Assembly (NCBI RefSeq): GCF_902859745.1
Contig: NZ_CADIJW010000018.1
Location: 1-64,000, forward strand
Length of the DNA stretch: 64,000 nucleotides
Direction of reading: 5' to 3'
From: Achromobacter dolens
GTDB taxonomy: Bacteria; Pseudomonadota; Gammaproteobacteria; Burkholderiales; Burkholderiaceae_B
In this document: positions 56,748 to 64,000 of the stretch, one piece after another
Layout: every line of letters begins with the position of its first letter
How positions within the stretch are numbered: the stretch's first letter is position 1
Made by a program: the position numbers and the translations under genes
Notes under the pieces: generated by a model
Seen by the model: only the letters and a program-made list of their open reading frames with translations
What the model was told of the DNA's origin: nothing
The model's database searches: none

Positions 56748-57801
56748 ACGGAATCCCGCGCGGGGCGACGATCGGCGGCGCGCCTGGCCCTGGTGGCTGA
56801 TGATCGCCGCGGCGCCGCTGTCGGCCCTGGCCGCGTTGTGCGTGGGGCGTTATGCCTTGCCGGCCTCTCACGTGGGCGCCGCGCTGGCCGGATGGGCGCT
56901 GCCCGACGGCCTGGCATCCTGGCTGCCGGCCGTCGCCGACGCCGAGCGCCGGGTGGTATTGCTGGTGCGCCTGCCGCGGGTGCTGCTGGCGCTGCTGGCC
57001 GGCTCCAGCCTGGCGCTGTGCGGCGCGGCCTTGCAGGGCGCCTTCCGCAACCCCCTGGTCGGGCCGCAGATCCTCGGCATTTCGTCCGGCGCCGCGTTTG
57101 GCGGGTGCGCGGCGATCCTGCTGTTCTCGTCGTTGTGGGCGACGCTCGGGCTGGCCTTTGCCGGCGGCCTGCTGGCGGTGGCCATCGTCTACCTGCTGGG
57201 CCGCTCGCGGGGGCGCACCACCATCCTGATGCTGGTGCTGGCGGGCGTGGTCACCAGCGCGTTCTTTTCCGCGCTGATCTCGCTGGCCACCTATTTTGCC
57301 GATCCCTACGACAGCCTGCCGGCGATCGTGTTCTGGCTGATGGGCAGCTTCGCCACGGCGTCCTACGTCAAGCTGGGGGCGGCGGTGGCGCCCATCGCGG
57401 CGGGCATGGGGCTGTTGTTCGCGCTGCGGTTCCGCATCAACGTGCTGTCGCTGGGGGACGAGCAGGCCAGCGCCATGGGGCTGGCGGTCGAGCCGCTGCG
57501 CTGGATGCTGCTGGGCTGCGCCACGCTGGTGGTGTCGGCCAGCGTGGCGGTGTCCGGCACGGTGGGCTGGGTCGGGCTGGTGGTGCCGCACATCGCGCGC
57601 ATGCTGGTCGGCCCGGATCACCGCGCGCTGCTGCCGGCCAGCGCCTTGCTTGGCGGCACCTACATGGTGTGGGTCGATACCGTGGCCCGCAGCGCCACCA
57701 GCGCCGAGATTCCGCTGGGCGTGATCACCGCGCTGGTCGGCGCGCCGCTGTTCGCATGGCTGTTGCGCCGCACGCAGGTCAGGGAGGCGGGCCATGCTTG
57801 A
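56731..57801 (+). CDS. FecCD-family ABC permease
   Basis: Protein of 356 residues, nine to ten membrane helices. Family blocks RLPRVLLALLAGSSLALCGAALQG, NPLVGPQILGISSGA, GTVGWVGLVVPHIARMLVGPDHR and the tail PLGVITALVGAPLFAWLL. Only one permease gene exists, so the transporter uses a homodimer as in BtuC. Overlaps the binding-protein gene and, by 8 bp, the ATPase gene. Confidence 0.95.
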   Translation: MTACAERNPARGDDRRRAWPWWLMIAAAPLSALAALCVGRYALPASHVGAALAGWALPDGLASWLPAVADAERRVVLLVRLPRVLLALLAGSSLALCGAALQGAFRNPLVGPQILGISSGAAFGGCAAILLFSSLWATLGLAFAGGLLAVAIVYLLGRSRGRTTILMLVLAGVVTSAFFSALISLATYFADPYDSLPAIVFWLMGSFATASYVKLGAAVAPIAAGMGLLFALRFRINVLSLGDEQASAMGLAVEPLRWMLLGCATLVVSASVAVSGTVGWVGLVVPHIARMLVGPDHRALLPASALLGGTYMVWVDTVARSATSAEIPLGVITALVGAPLFAWLLRRTQVREAGHA

Positions 57802-58528
57802 AGTGGATCGCCTTGCCGTGCAGGCCGGCGGCCGCGTGCTGCTGTCCAACCTGACGCTGCGCGTGCCGGCCGGCGGCGTGCTGGCCGTGCTGGGGCCGAA
57901 CGGCCGGGGCAAGACCACCTTGCTCAAGACGCTGCTGGGGGTGCAGCCGCCGGCCGCTGGCGCGGTGCGCCTGCGCGGCCACGCCGCCTATGTGCCGCAG
58001 CGCACCGATTCGCTGTTCGCCTACGACGTGCTGGCCATGGTGACCATGGGCCGCGTGCGGCACCTGCGCTGGTGGGCCTCGCCCGGCCCGGGCGACCGCG
58101 AGATCGCCCGCGAGTGCCTGCGCGCCGTGCGGCTGGAGCATCTGGCGGCGCGGCCGTTCCACGCGCTCAGCGGCGGCGAACAGCAGTTGGCCTGCATCGC
58201 GCGGGCCATGGCCAGCGCCAGCCCCATCATCGTCCTGGACGAGCCCAGCGCGGCGCTCGATCTGCGCAACCAGGACGTGATCCTGACGCTGCTGCGGCGG
58301 CTGGCGGGCGAGGGCATGACGGTGGTGTTCTCGACCCACCAGCCGCAGCACGCGCAGCACATCGCCGACCAGACCCTGTTGATGCATCCCGACGCCTGCG
58401 AGGCCGGCCCCACCGGACAGATGTGCACCGACGAACGCCTGAGCCGGCTGTACGGCTTGCCGGTGCGGGTAACCACCGTCACCGCCGACCGCCGCGAGGT
58501 GCCGGGCGTGATTCCTCTTTTCCATTGA
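57794..58528 (+). CDS. Iron-chelate-type ABC transporter ATPase
   Basis: Protein of 244 residues with Walker A GPNGRGKTT (an Arg replaces the common Ala), signature LSGGEQQLACIARAM and Walker B PIIVLDEPSAALD. FepC/FecE/BtuD type. It couples ATP use to the FecCD-like permease. The next gene begins 5 bp after its stop, so the two downstream unknown genes belong to the same transcript. Confidence 0.94.
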   Translation: MLEVDRLAVQAGGRVLLSNLTLRVPAGGVLAVLGPNGRGKTTLLKTLLGVQPPAAGAVRLRGHAAYVPQRTDSLFAYDVLAMVTMGRVRHLRWWASPGPGDREIARECLRAVRLEHLAARPFHALSGGEQQLACIARAMASASPIIVLDEPSAALDLRNQDVILTLLRRLAGEGMTVVFSTHQPQHAQHIADQTLLMHPDACEAGPTGQMCTDERLSRLYGLPVRVTTVTADRREVPGVIPLFH

Positions 58529-58533
58529 ATCCG

Positions 58534-59136
58534 ATGAACACCATCGTCTATTTGAATCACTGGACCGGCGACGGTCCAGCCGCGTTGACCGGCGGCGATG
58601 CGCCGCCGGCCGTCGCCGAACCCCTGTACGCCCTGCACCGTCTGGAACTGGCGACGGTACGGGCCTTGCTGGTGCCGGCCAATACCGACCAGCGCTATCT
58701 GCTGTCGCAGCAGGCTCGGCTGGAGGCCTGGCTGCTGGCGGGCGGCACGATGGTGTTCAACGGCCACGTGGCCTATCCCTTCCTGCGCTGGCTGGCGCCG
58801 TTCGCGCCCGGCCCGGCGCGCGGCATCGAGGGACTGCGGCTGCACCGCGCCCAGGCGCATCCCGTGTTCGATGGCGTCGATCCGGAACACCTGACCTTCC
58901 GCCGCGGCGTGGCCGGCTTCTACGCGCGCGGCGGCAACCCGCCGCCGGCCGGCGCCAGCGTGCTGCATACGCTGGGGCCGGACGCGGTGCCGGTGGACTG
59001 GGTGCTGTCCTTGCCCGGCGGCGGCCGCCTGTTCACGCATTCCGGCAACGACATGTGGATGTATGCGGGCAGCGCGGACAGCACCCGCCGCATCGTGCCG
59101 CAACTGATCGACTGGCTGCGCGGGGAGGCGGCATGA
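58534..59136 (+). CDS. Unknown protein in uptake operon, GATase1/ThuA-like
   Basis: Protein of 200 residues, no signal peptide or membrane helix, so cytoplasmic. The order of an alpha/beta segment ATVRALLVPANTDQRYL, then a LEAWLLAGGTMVFNGH helix-strand unit, resembles the flavodoxin-like fold of class I glutamine-amidotransferase/ThuA proteins, but no catalytic Cys is present at the nucleophile elbow. It shares the QARL-x-(A/R)(W/F)L-LAGGT/AAGKT pattern with the next gene product, suggesting a tandem pair of paralogs. Function unknown; context points to handling of the imported compound. Confidence 0.6.
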   Translation: MNTIVYLNHWTGDGPAALTGGDAPPAVAEPLYALHRLELATVRALLVPANTDQRYLLSQQARLEAWLLAGGTMVFNGHVAYPFLRWLAPFAPGPARGIEGLRLHRAQAHPVFDGVDPEHLTFRRGVAGFYARGGNPPPAGASVLHTLGPDAVPVDWVLSLPGGGRLFTHSGNDMWMYAGSADSTRRIVPQLIDWLRGEAA

Positions 59137-59783
59137 TCCACGACGCCCATTCCGTTTCGAACCGGCGCGCGCCGGTGATCGCCGCGCTGGACGCCGGCAC
59201 CTACTACCACCATCGCACCTTCCACACGCCGGAACTGGCGGCGTACATCGACCGGGTGATCTACCTGCCGGAACTGGATGACGCCGCCCTGGAGGGCTGC
59301 GACGCCTTGATCGTGTCGTGCCGCATCAATCCCGAGCTGCTGGTGGCGCAGCGGGCGCGCTTGGCCCGCTTCCTGGCGGCCGGCAAGACGCTGGTGGCGA
59401 TGGGCGAGACCGGCTCGCACCGCTGGCTGGATGGCGTGTGCTGGACCGATTGCGAAGTGAATTTCTGGTGGTGGAAGACGCCGGGGGCCGATCCCGGCCT
59501 GCGGCTGGCGGCGCCCGACCATTCGCTGTTCCGGTATCTGACGCTGGCCGATGTCACCTGGCACCAGCATGGCACCTATGCGCCGCCGCCGGGCGCGGTC
59601 TCGCTGGTCGACAAGGTCGACGCCGGATCGGTGCTGTACGAGGACCGCTGCAGCACGGCGGGCCGGCTGATCGTCACCTCGCTCGATCCGATGTACCACC
59701 ACGGCAGTTATTTCATGCCGGCCACCAGCCGCTTCCTGCGCGGTTTCCTGCCGTGGCTGAAAGATTCCACGCCCGCCGCCTGA
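59133..59783 (+). CDS. Unknown protein in uptake operon, second ThuA-like paralog
   Basis: Protein of 216 residues. Starts APVIAALDAGTYYHHRTFH, then CDALIVSCRINPELL and ARLARFLAAGKTLVAMGETG, again a GATase1/ThuA-like outline. It is rich in Trp and His (CEVNFWWWKTPG, TWHQHGTY, DPMYHHGSYFMP), which could coordinate a metal. It overlaps the preceding stop by ATGA. No assigned function; the position between an ABC importer and TonB receptors implies a role in processing or releasing the ligand. Confidence 0.6.
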   Translation: MIHDAHSVSNRRAPVIAALDAGTYYHHRTFHTPELAAYIDRVIYLPELDDAALEGCDALIVSCRINPELLVAQRARLARFLAAGKTLVAMGETGSHRWLDGVCWTDCEVNFWWWKTPGADPGLRLAAPDHSLFRYLTLADVTWHQHGTYAPPPGAVSLVDKVDAGSVLYEDRCSTAGRLIVTSLDPMYHHGSYFMPATSRFLRGFLPWLKDSTPAA

Positions 59784-59825
59784 GGCGGCATCCTTCCGGC
59801 CTCCGGGCTATTGCGCTTTTTTCGT

Positions 59826-61994
59826 ATGACTCATTCCTTCCCGTCCTCGCCCTTCGTCCGCGCCATCCTGCTGGCAGCCGCCAGCCTCGGCGCGCCCGCC
59901 ATGGCCGCCGAGACCGCCGCGCAGCTTCCCGCCATTCGCGTCACGGCCGAAGACGCCGCCGTCGACGACGGCCGCCTGCATGCCATTGGCGCCGCGCCGC
60001 CGCCGGCGACGCTCGACCATACGGTCACGCAATCGGTGTCGGTGGTGGATCGCCAGGACCTCGACCGGCTCAGCGCCATCAGCACGCTCGAACTGTTGGG
60101 CAGAATTCCGAACGCCACCATCAATCTGGGCGGCGGCATTGGCGGCACCTTGTTCCTGCGCGGCATGGACACGCTCGATATGCGGGTACCCGTGTTCATC
60201 GACGGCGATCGCTTTCGCGGCCGCAACAAATTGCAGTTCATGCTCATCAGCCCCACCGAGCTGGAAGCGGTCGAGGTGGTGCGGGGGCCTGATTCGGCAC
60301 GCTTTGGCAGCGATGGGCTGGGGGGCTTGATCAACTTCGTCACCAAGCGCGCCCGTGGCAACCTGGATCACGGGTTCACCGTGAACGGCGGCGAGGTGTC
60401 GACCACCTGGCAGAGCAATGGCAATGGCAGGCAGGCCAACGCGGCGCTGGAGGCGGCCGGCGATGGCTTCGACCTGCGCGTCTATGCCACCGGACGGCGC
60501 GCCGGCAACTTCCGCAGCGCCGAGGGCGCAGTGCCGAACAGTGATTTCCGCAGCGCGGGCGGCGGCATCGTGCTGGGCTACATGCCGGATGCGCGCCAAC
60601 GTATCGAGATCAGCGGCCGCATGGCGCACGTCAACGAAGGCTGGGCGGGCACCGTGCCGCCCTATCCGCTGGCCAGAACGCGCAGCAATCCCCTGAACGT
60701 CAAGCAGGGAAGGCTGGCCTATCGGGGCGAGTTCGACGGCGCGATCAGCGAATTGCGCGCCAGCGTCTACGTCAACGAATTCGACACCACGCTGGTGGTG
60801 CACAACCAGGCCAACCCGGATCGCGTGCTGGACGTGCAGCGCCACGTGCCGGGGCCGCTGGCGTATGGGGGCAGCCTGGCTGCAACCCTTCCGTGGGCCA
60901 GTGTCGCCACCACGGTCGGCATGGATTTCATGCATGAAAACTGGCCCGGCCAGGAACGGCGCACACAGGTGACGCTGCGCCAACCGGACGGCGCCACCCG
61001 CATCGCTCGCGGCGACTGGGTGCCCAGCGGACCGTCCCGCTACCAGACCAATATCGGCGCCTTCCTGAGCAATGAGTGGACGATTTCGCCAAAGTGGACG
61101 TTGACCGCCGGCGGCCGCCTGGATTGGTACCGTTCCGATGTCGACCTTTCCCCCCTGCCGTCGCCCGATCTGCTGCCGGCGTTCCGCGCGGCGCGCAACA
61201 ACCAGCAGACCGCCACGACCGGCAGCCTGGGGGTGTCGTATCGCGCTACGCAGGTGGTCGAACTGCTGGGCAGCGTAGGCAATTCGTTCCGCATGCCGTG
61301 GATCTTCGACATGTTCGACGCCGGCTTCACGGGCGCGAGCTATTCCTTCCCCAACCCCCGGCTCAAGCCCGAGCGCGGCACCAACGTGGACATCGGCACC
61401 CGCCTGCATTTCGAGGATGCCAGCGTTGGCCTGACCGCGTTCCGCAGCGATTTCCGCGACTTCATCGAGAACGTCAACACCCAGTACAACGGCCTGCCCG
61501 CCACCCAAAAGGCGAATGTGGGCAAGGTCCGGGTGCAGGGGGTGGAAAGCGACTGGCGCTGGCAGGTGACGCGCGCGCTCAACCTGTATGGCAGCGCCGG
61601 CTACCTGCATGCCACCAACCGCATCACCCACCGGCCGCTGCCCTCCATCGCCACGCTCAGCGGCCTGATGGGGGTGCAGTACGTCGGGCCGAATGACGCC
61701 TATGCATTCGGCGCCGAATTGCAGTGGGCCAAGGGGCAGGGCCGTTATGACGACCGCAAGGAATACCCGGCGGCCGGCTTTGGCGTGGTCAACCTGTCCG
61801 CGCAATTGCAGTTGGACCGGCTGGGCTTGCCGAGGGTGGGCAATACCCAGGCGGTGTTCAGCATCAACAACCTGTTCGACCGCGCGTATCGCACCGCCGC
61901 CACGGCGTCGAATGTCAATTACCCCATGACGGGCCTGAACCCGTTGCTGCAGCCGGGGCGCAGCGTCAATGTGACGTTGCGGACACGGTTCTGA
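59826..61994 (+). CDS. TonB-dependent outer-membrane receptor (first of tandem pair)
   Basis: Protein of 722 residues. Signal peptide ends about APAMAA, followed by LPAIRVTA (TonB-box region), plug domain with SVSVVDRQDLDRLSAIS, VEVVRGPDSARFGSDGLGG and LINFVTKR. The barrel contains FRMPWIFDMFDAG and PNPRLKPERG, reminiscent of the FRAP/NPNL motifs of heme receptors but without certainty, and ends VNVTLRTRF. ATG 59826 chosen by exact analogy with the paralog downstream. It follows the uptake operon by 42 bp and probably supplies its ligand. Confidence 0.92.
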   Translation: MTHSFPSSPFVRAILLAAASLGAPAMAAETAAQLPAIRVTAEDAAVDDGRLHAIGAAPPPATLDHTVTQSVSVVDRQDLDRLSAISTLELLGRIPNATINLGGGIGGTLFLRGMDTLDMRVPVFIDGDRFRGRNKLQFMLISPTELEAVEVVRGPDSARFGSDGLGGLINFVTKRARGNLDHGFTVNGGEVSTTWQSNGNGRQANAALEAAGDGFDLRVYATGRRAGNFRSAEGAVPNSDFRSAGGGIVLGYMPDARQRIEISGRMAHVNEGWAGTVPPYPLARTRSNPLNVKQGRLAYRGEFDGAISELRASVYVNEFDTTLVVHNQANPDRVLDVQRHVPGPLAYGGSLAATLPWASVATTVGMDFMHENWPGQERRTQVTLRQPDGATRIARGDWVPSGPSRYQTNIGAFLSNEWTISPKWTLTAGGRLDWYRSDVDLSPLPSPDLLPAFRAARNNQQTATTGSLGVSYRATQVVELLGSVGNSFRMPWIFDMFDAGFTGASYSFPNPRLKPERGTNVDIGTRLHFEDASVGLTAFRSDFRDFIENVNTQYNGLPATQKANVGKVRVQGVESDWRWQVTRALNLYGSAGYLHATNRITHRPLPSIATLSGLMGVQYVGPNDAYAFGAELQWAKGQGRYDDRKEYPAAGFGVVNLSAQLQLDRLGLPRVGNTQAVFSINNLFDRAYRTAATASNVNYPMTGLNPLLQPGRSVNVTLRTRF

Positions 61995-62094
61995 GCCTGT
62001 CGCGCGGGGCCCTGTTGCCCCGCGCGCCGGCTTTCATCGCCGCCGCGCAAGGCGGCGTTTCTCCGGCCTTCGGGCTTTGCCTTTGCGTTCCCGT

Positions 62095-64000
62095 ATGACT
62101 CATCCCTTTCCGCATTTGCCCCTGGTCCGCGCTTTCCTGCTCGCGGCCACCACCCTTGGCGTGCCCGCCGTGGCCGCAGAACCCGCGCAACTGCCTGCCA
62201 TCCGCGTCACGGCCGGCGACGGCGCGGACGACGGCCGCCTGCACGCCATCGGCGCCGCCCCGCCGCCGGCGACGCTGGACCATGCGGTGACGCAATCGGT
62301 GTCGGTGGTCGATCGCCAGGACATCGACCGGCTCAGCCCCATCAGCACCCTGGAGCTATTGAGCCGGATTCCGAACGCCACCATCAACCACACGGGCGGC
62401 ATTGCCGGCACGGTATTCCTGCGCGGCATGAACACCAATGACATGCGGGTGCCTGTCTTCATCGACGGCAATCGCTTCCGTGGCCGCAATACCCTGCAAT
62501 TCATGCTGATCAGCCCGACCGAGCTGGAGCAGGTCGAGGTGGTGCGGGGGCCGGATTCGGCGCGCTTCGGCAGCGATGGGCTGGGCGGCCTGATCAACTT
62601 TGTCACCCGGCGCGCCCACGGCAATCTGGATCATGCATTCCAGCTCAATGGCGGCGAGGTGTCGGCGTCGTGGCGCAGCAACGCCAACGCGCTGCAGGCC
62701 AACGCCGCGCTCGAAGCCGCCGGCGACGGCTTCGACCTGCGCGTGTATGCCACCGGCCGGCGCGCCAGCAATTTCCGCAGCGCCACCGAAGAGGTGCCCA
62801 ACAGCGGTTTTCGCGGCGCGGGCGGCGGCATCGTGCTGGGCTACATGCCCGACGCGCGCCAACGCATCGAGATCAGTGGCCGCATGGCGCACGTGAACGA
62901 CGATGCCGCCGGCGCGGTGCCGCCGTATCCGCTGGCCAGCAGCCATCGAGATCCGCTGGCCGTCAAGCAGGGCAAGCTCGACTATGCCGGTGAATTCGAC
63001 GGCCTGGTCAGCGAGTTGCGGGCCAGCCTGTACGTCAACGAATTCGACACCACCCTGGCCGCGCACAACGAGGTAAACCCGGCCCGGGTGGTCGACGTGC
63101 GCCGCCACGTGATCGGGCCGCTGGTCTATGGCGGCAACCTCGCCGCGACCCTTCCGTGGGCCAGCGTCGCCACCACGGTCGGCATGGATTTCATGCACGA
63201 AACCTGGCCGGGCCAGAAACTGCGCACCCGGACGACGGTGCGCCAGCCCGATGGCGCCACCACCCGGAACCGTGGCGATTGGATCCGCGGCGGACCGACC
63301 CGTTACCAGACCAACATTGGCCTGTTCCTGAGCAACGAATGGAACCCCGCGCCCAAATGGACGGTGAGCGCGGGCGGCCGCTACGACTGGTACCGTTCCG
63401 ACGTTGGCCTCAGTCCGCTGCCGTCGCCCGATCTGCTGCCGGCCTTCCGCGCCGCCCGGAACAACCAGCAGACCGCCATCACCGGCAGCCTGGGGTTGTC
63501 GTACCGCGCCACCGAGGTGGTGGAACTGCTGGGCAGCGTGGGCAATTCGTTCCGCATGCCGTGGATCTTCGACATGTTCGACGCCGGCTTCACCGGAACC
63601 GGCTACACCTTTCCGAATCCCCGGCTCAAGCCCGAGCGCGGCACCAATGTGGATGTCGGCACCCGTCTGCATTTCGCCGACGCCACGGTCGGCCTGACGG
63701 CGTTCCGCAGCGACTTCCGCGATTTCATCGAGAGCGTCGACACGATGTATCTGGGGCTGCCGGCGACGCAGCGCGCGAACGTGGGCAAGGCGCGCGTGCA
63801 GGGATTCGAAAGCGACTGGCGCTGGCAAGTGACGCGCGCGCTCAACCTGTATGGCAGCGCCAGCTATCTGCACGCCACCGACCTGGTCACCCATCGGCCG
63901 CTGCCTTCCATCGCCGCGCTCAGCGGCCTGATGGGCGTGCAGTATGTGGGGCCGAACGAGGCCTACGCCCTGAGCGGGGAACTGAAGTGGGCCAAGGGGC
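62095..64000 (+). CDS. TonB-dependent outer-membrane receptor (second of tandem pair), cut by window end
   Basis: At least 635 codons with no stop before the window edge. Begins MTHPFPHLPLVRAFLLA and follows the preceding receptor nearly residue by residue: signal peptide, LPAIRVTA, plug (VEVVRGPDSARFGSDGLGG), FRMPWIFDMFDAG, PNPRLKPERG. Differences concentrate in presumptive extracellular loops (for example WVPSGPSRY versus WIRGGPTRY) as expected when paralogs diverge in ligand. Lies 100 bp after the first copy. Confidence 0.92.
   Translation, partial: MTHPFPHLPLVRAFLLAATTLGVPAVAAEPAQLPAIRVTAGDGADDGRLHAIGAAPPPATLDHAVTQSVSVVDRQDIDRLSPISTLELLSRIPNATINHTGGIAGTVFLRGMNTNDMRVPVFIDGNRFRGRNTLQFMLISPTELEQVEVVRGPDSARFGSDGLGGLINFVTRRAHGNLDHAFQLNGGEVSASWRSNANALQANAALEAAGDGFDLRVYATGRRASNFRSATEEVPNSGFRGAGGGIVLGYMPDARQRIEISGRMAHVNDDAAGAVPPYPLASSHRDPLAVKQGKLDYAGEFDGLVSELRASLYVNEFDTTLAAHNEVNPARVVDVRRHVIGPLVYGGNLAATLPWASVATTVGMDFMHETWPGQKLRTRTTVRQPDGATTRNRGDWIRGGPTRYQTNIGLFLSNEWNPAPKWTVSAGGRYDWYRSDVGLSPLPSPDLLPAFRAARNNQQTAITGSLGLSYRATEVVELLGSVGNSFRMPWIFDMFDAGFTGTGYTFPNPRLKPERGTNVDVGTRLHFADATVGLTAFRSDFRDFIESVDTMYLGLPATQRANVGKARVQGFESDWRWQVTRALNLYGSASYLHATDLVTHRPLPSIAALSGLMGVQYVGPNEAYALSGELKWAKG

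Larger units (their letters stand above)
59799..64000 (+). repeat. Tandem duplication of TonB receptor genes
   Basis: Unit 1 (from about 59799) and unit 2 (from about 62066) are alignable over their whole visible length, including the short leader GGCCT(C/T)CGGGCT upstream of each start and CGTATGACTCAT at the start codon. The duplication therefore included the upstream sequence and is direct. Confidence 0.85.

Noticed and set aside
59826-64000. Receptors assigned as hemoglobin/heme receptors
   Set aside because: The FRMP and NPRL segments are only loosely like the heme-receptor FRAP/NPNL boxes, and no hemO or hmu genes are visible.

Overview
The window is uniformly very GC-rich, gene-dense DNA with betaproteobacterial hallmarks: elongation factor P with arginine at position 32 next to its rhamnosyltransferase EarP, DUF2863 and DUF2968 proteins, Bug-family solute receptors and a Tad-pilus locus of Burkholderiales type. 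An Alcaligenaceae chromosome (Achromobacter or Bordetella) is the best guess; this is inference from gene content, not a database match. No rRNA, tRNA, CRISPR, transposase, integrase or phage gene was seen.

Layout. (1) 1-3.8 kb: right end of a Tad/Flp pilus locus (DUF3613 fragment, TadG-like protein, sigma-54 activator). (2) 3.9-13.4 kb: housekeeping block with a DUF2968 lipoprotein, DUF1178 protein, efp, earP-DUF2863, an extradiol-type dioxygenase, an OmpA-family protein and acnA. (3) 13.5-18.3 kb: relic of a Bug receptor, a divergent LysR/pirin pair, and a Fur-box-preceded TonB siderophore receptor. (4) 18.3-34.2 kb: a large catabolic island. It holds a branched-chain-type ABC importer with a permease-ATPase fusion, two SDRs, a quinone-oxidoreductase-like enzyme, a 3-hydroxyacyl-CoA-dehydrogenase-like enzyme, a beta-keto acid cleavage enzyme, a glycerol-dehydrogenase-like enzyme, a two-part transketolase, an AroE-like enzyme, a GMC oxidoreductase and a GntR/FCD regulator. 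Three AT-rich operator-like sites sharing ATCATATAT lie in its promoter regions, so it probably forms one regulon with an unknown substrate.

(5) 34.3-42.8 kb: sugar-acid catabolism with an enolase-superfamily dehydratase, a polar amino-acid-type ABC importer, a split UxaA-family dehydratase, an SDR, an FAH-family hydrolase and an IclR regulator, fitting a non-phosphorylative deoxy-sugar/sugar-acid route. (6) 42.8-47.5 kb: class I fumarase, Bug receptor and a PcaB/fumarase-superfamily lyase, divergent from a GntR/UTRA regulator with an inverted repeat between them; it looks like a pathway that releases and consumes fumarate. (7) 47.5-49.6 kb: a two-gene nucleic-acid repair operon (HD-Pnk end-healing enzyme and Rnl2-type RNA ligase with overlapping cistrons). 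(8) 50-54.8 kb: two exported alpha/beta hydrolases, a serine hydrolase and a LuxR regulator with a degenerate HD-GYP domain. (9) 54.9-64 kb: iron or metallophore uptake with a Crp-type regulator, binding protein, permease, ATPase, two adjacent proteins of unknown function and two tandemly duplicated TonB receptors, the second cut by the window end.

The strongest candidates for under-described biology are the repair operon (7), the two unknown proteins tied to the uptake operon (9), the unknown-substrate regulon (4) and the lyase-fumarase cluster (6).
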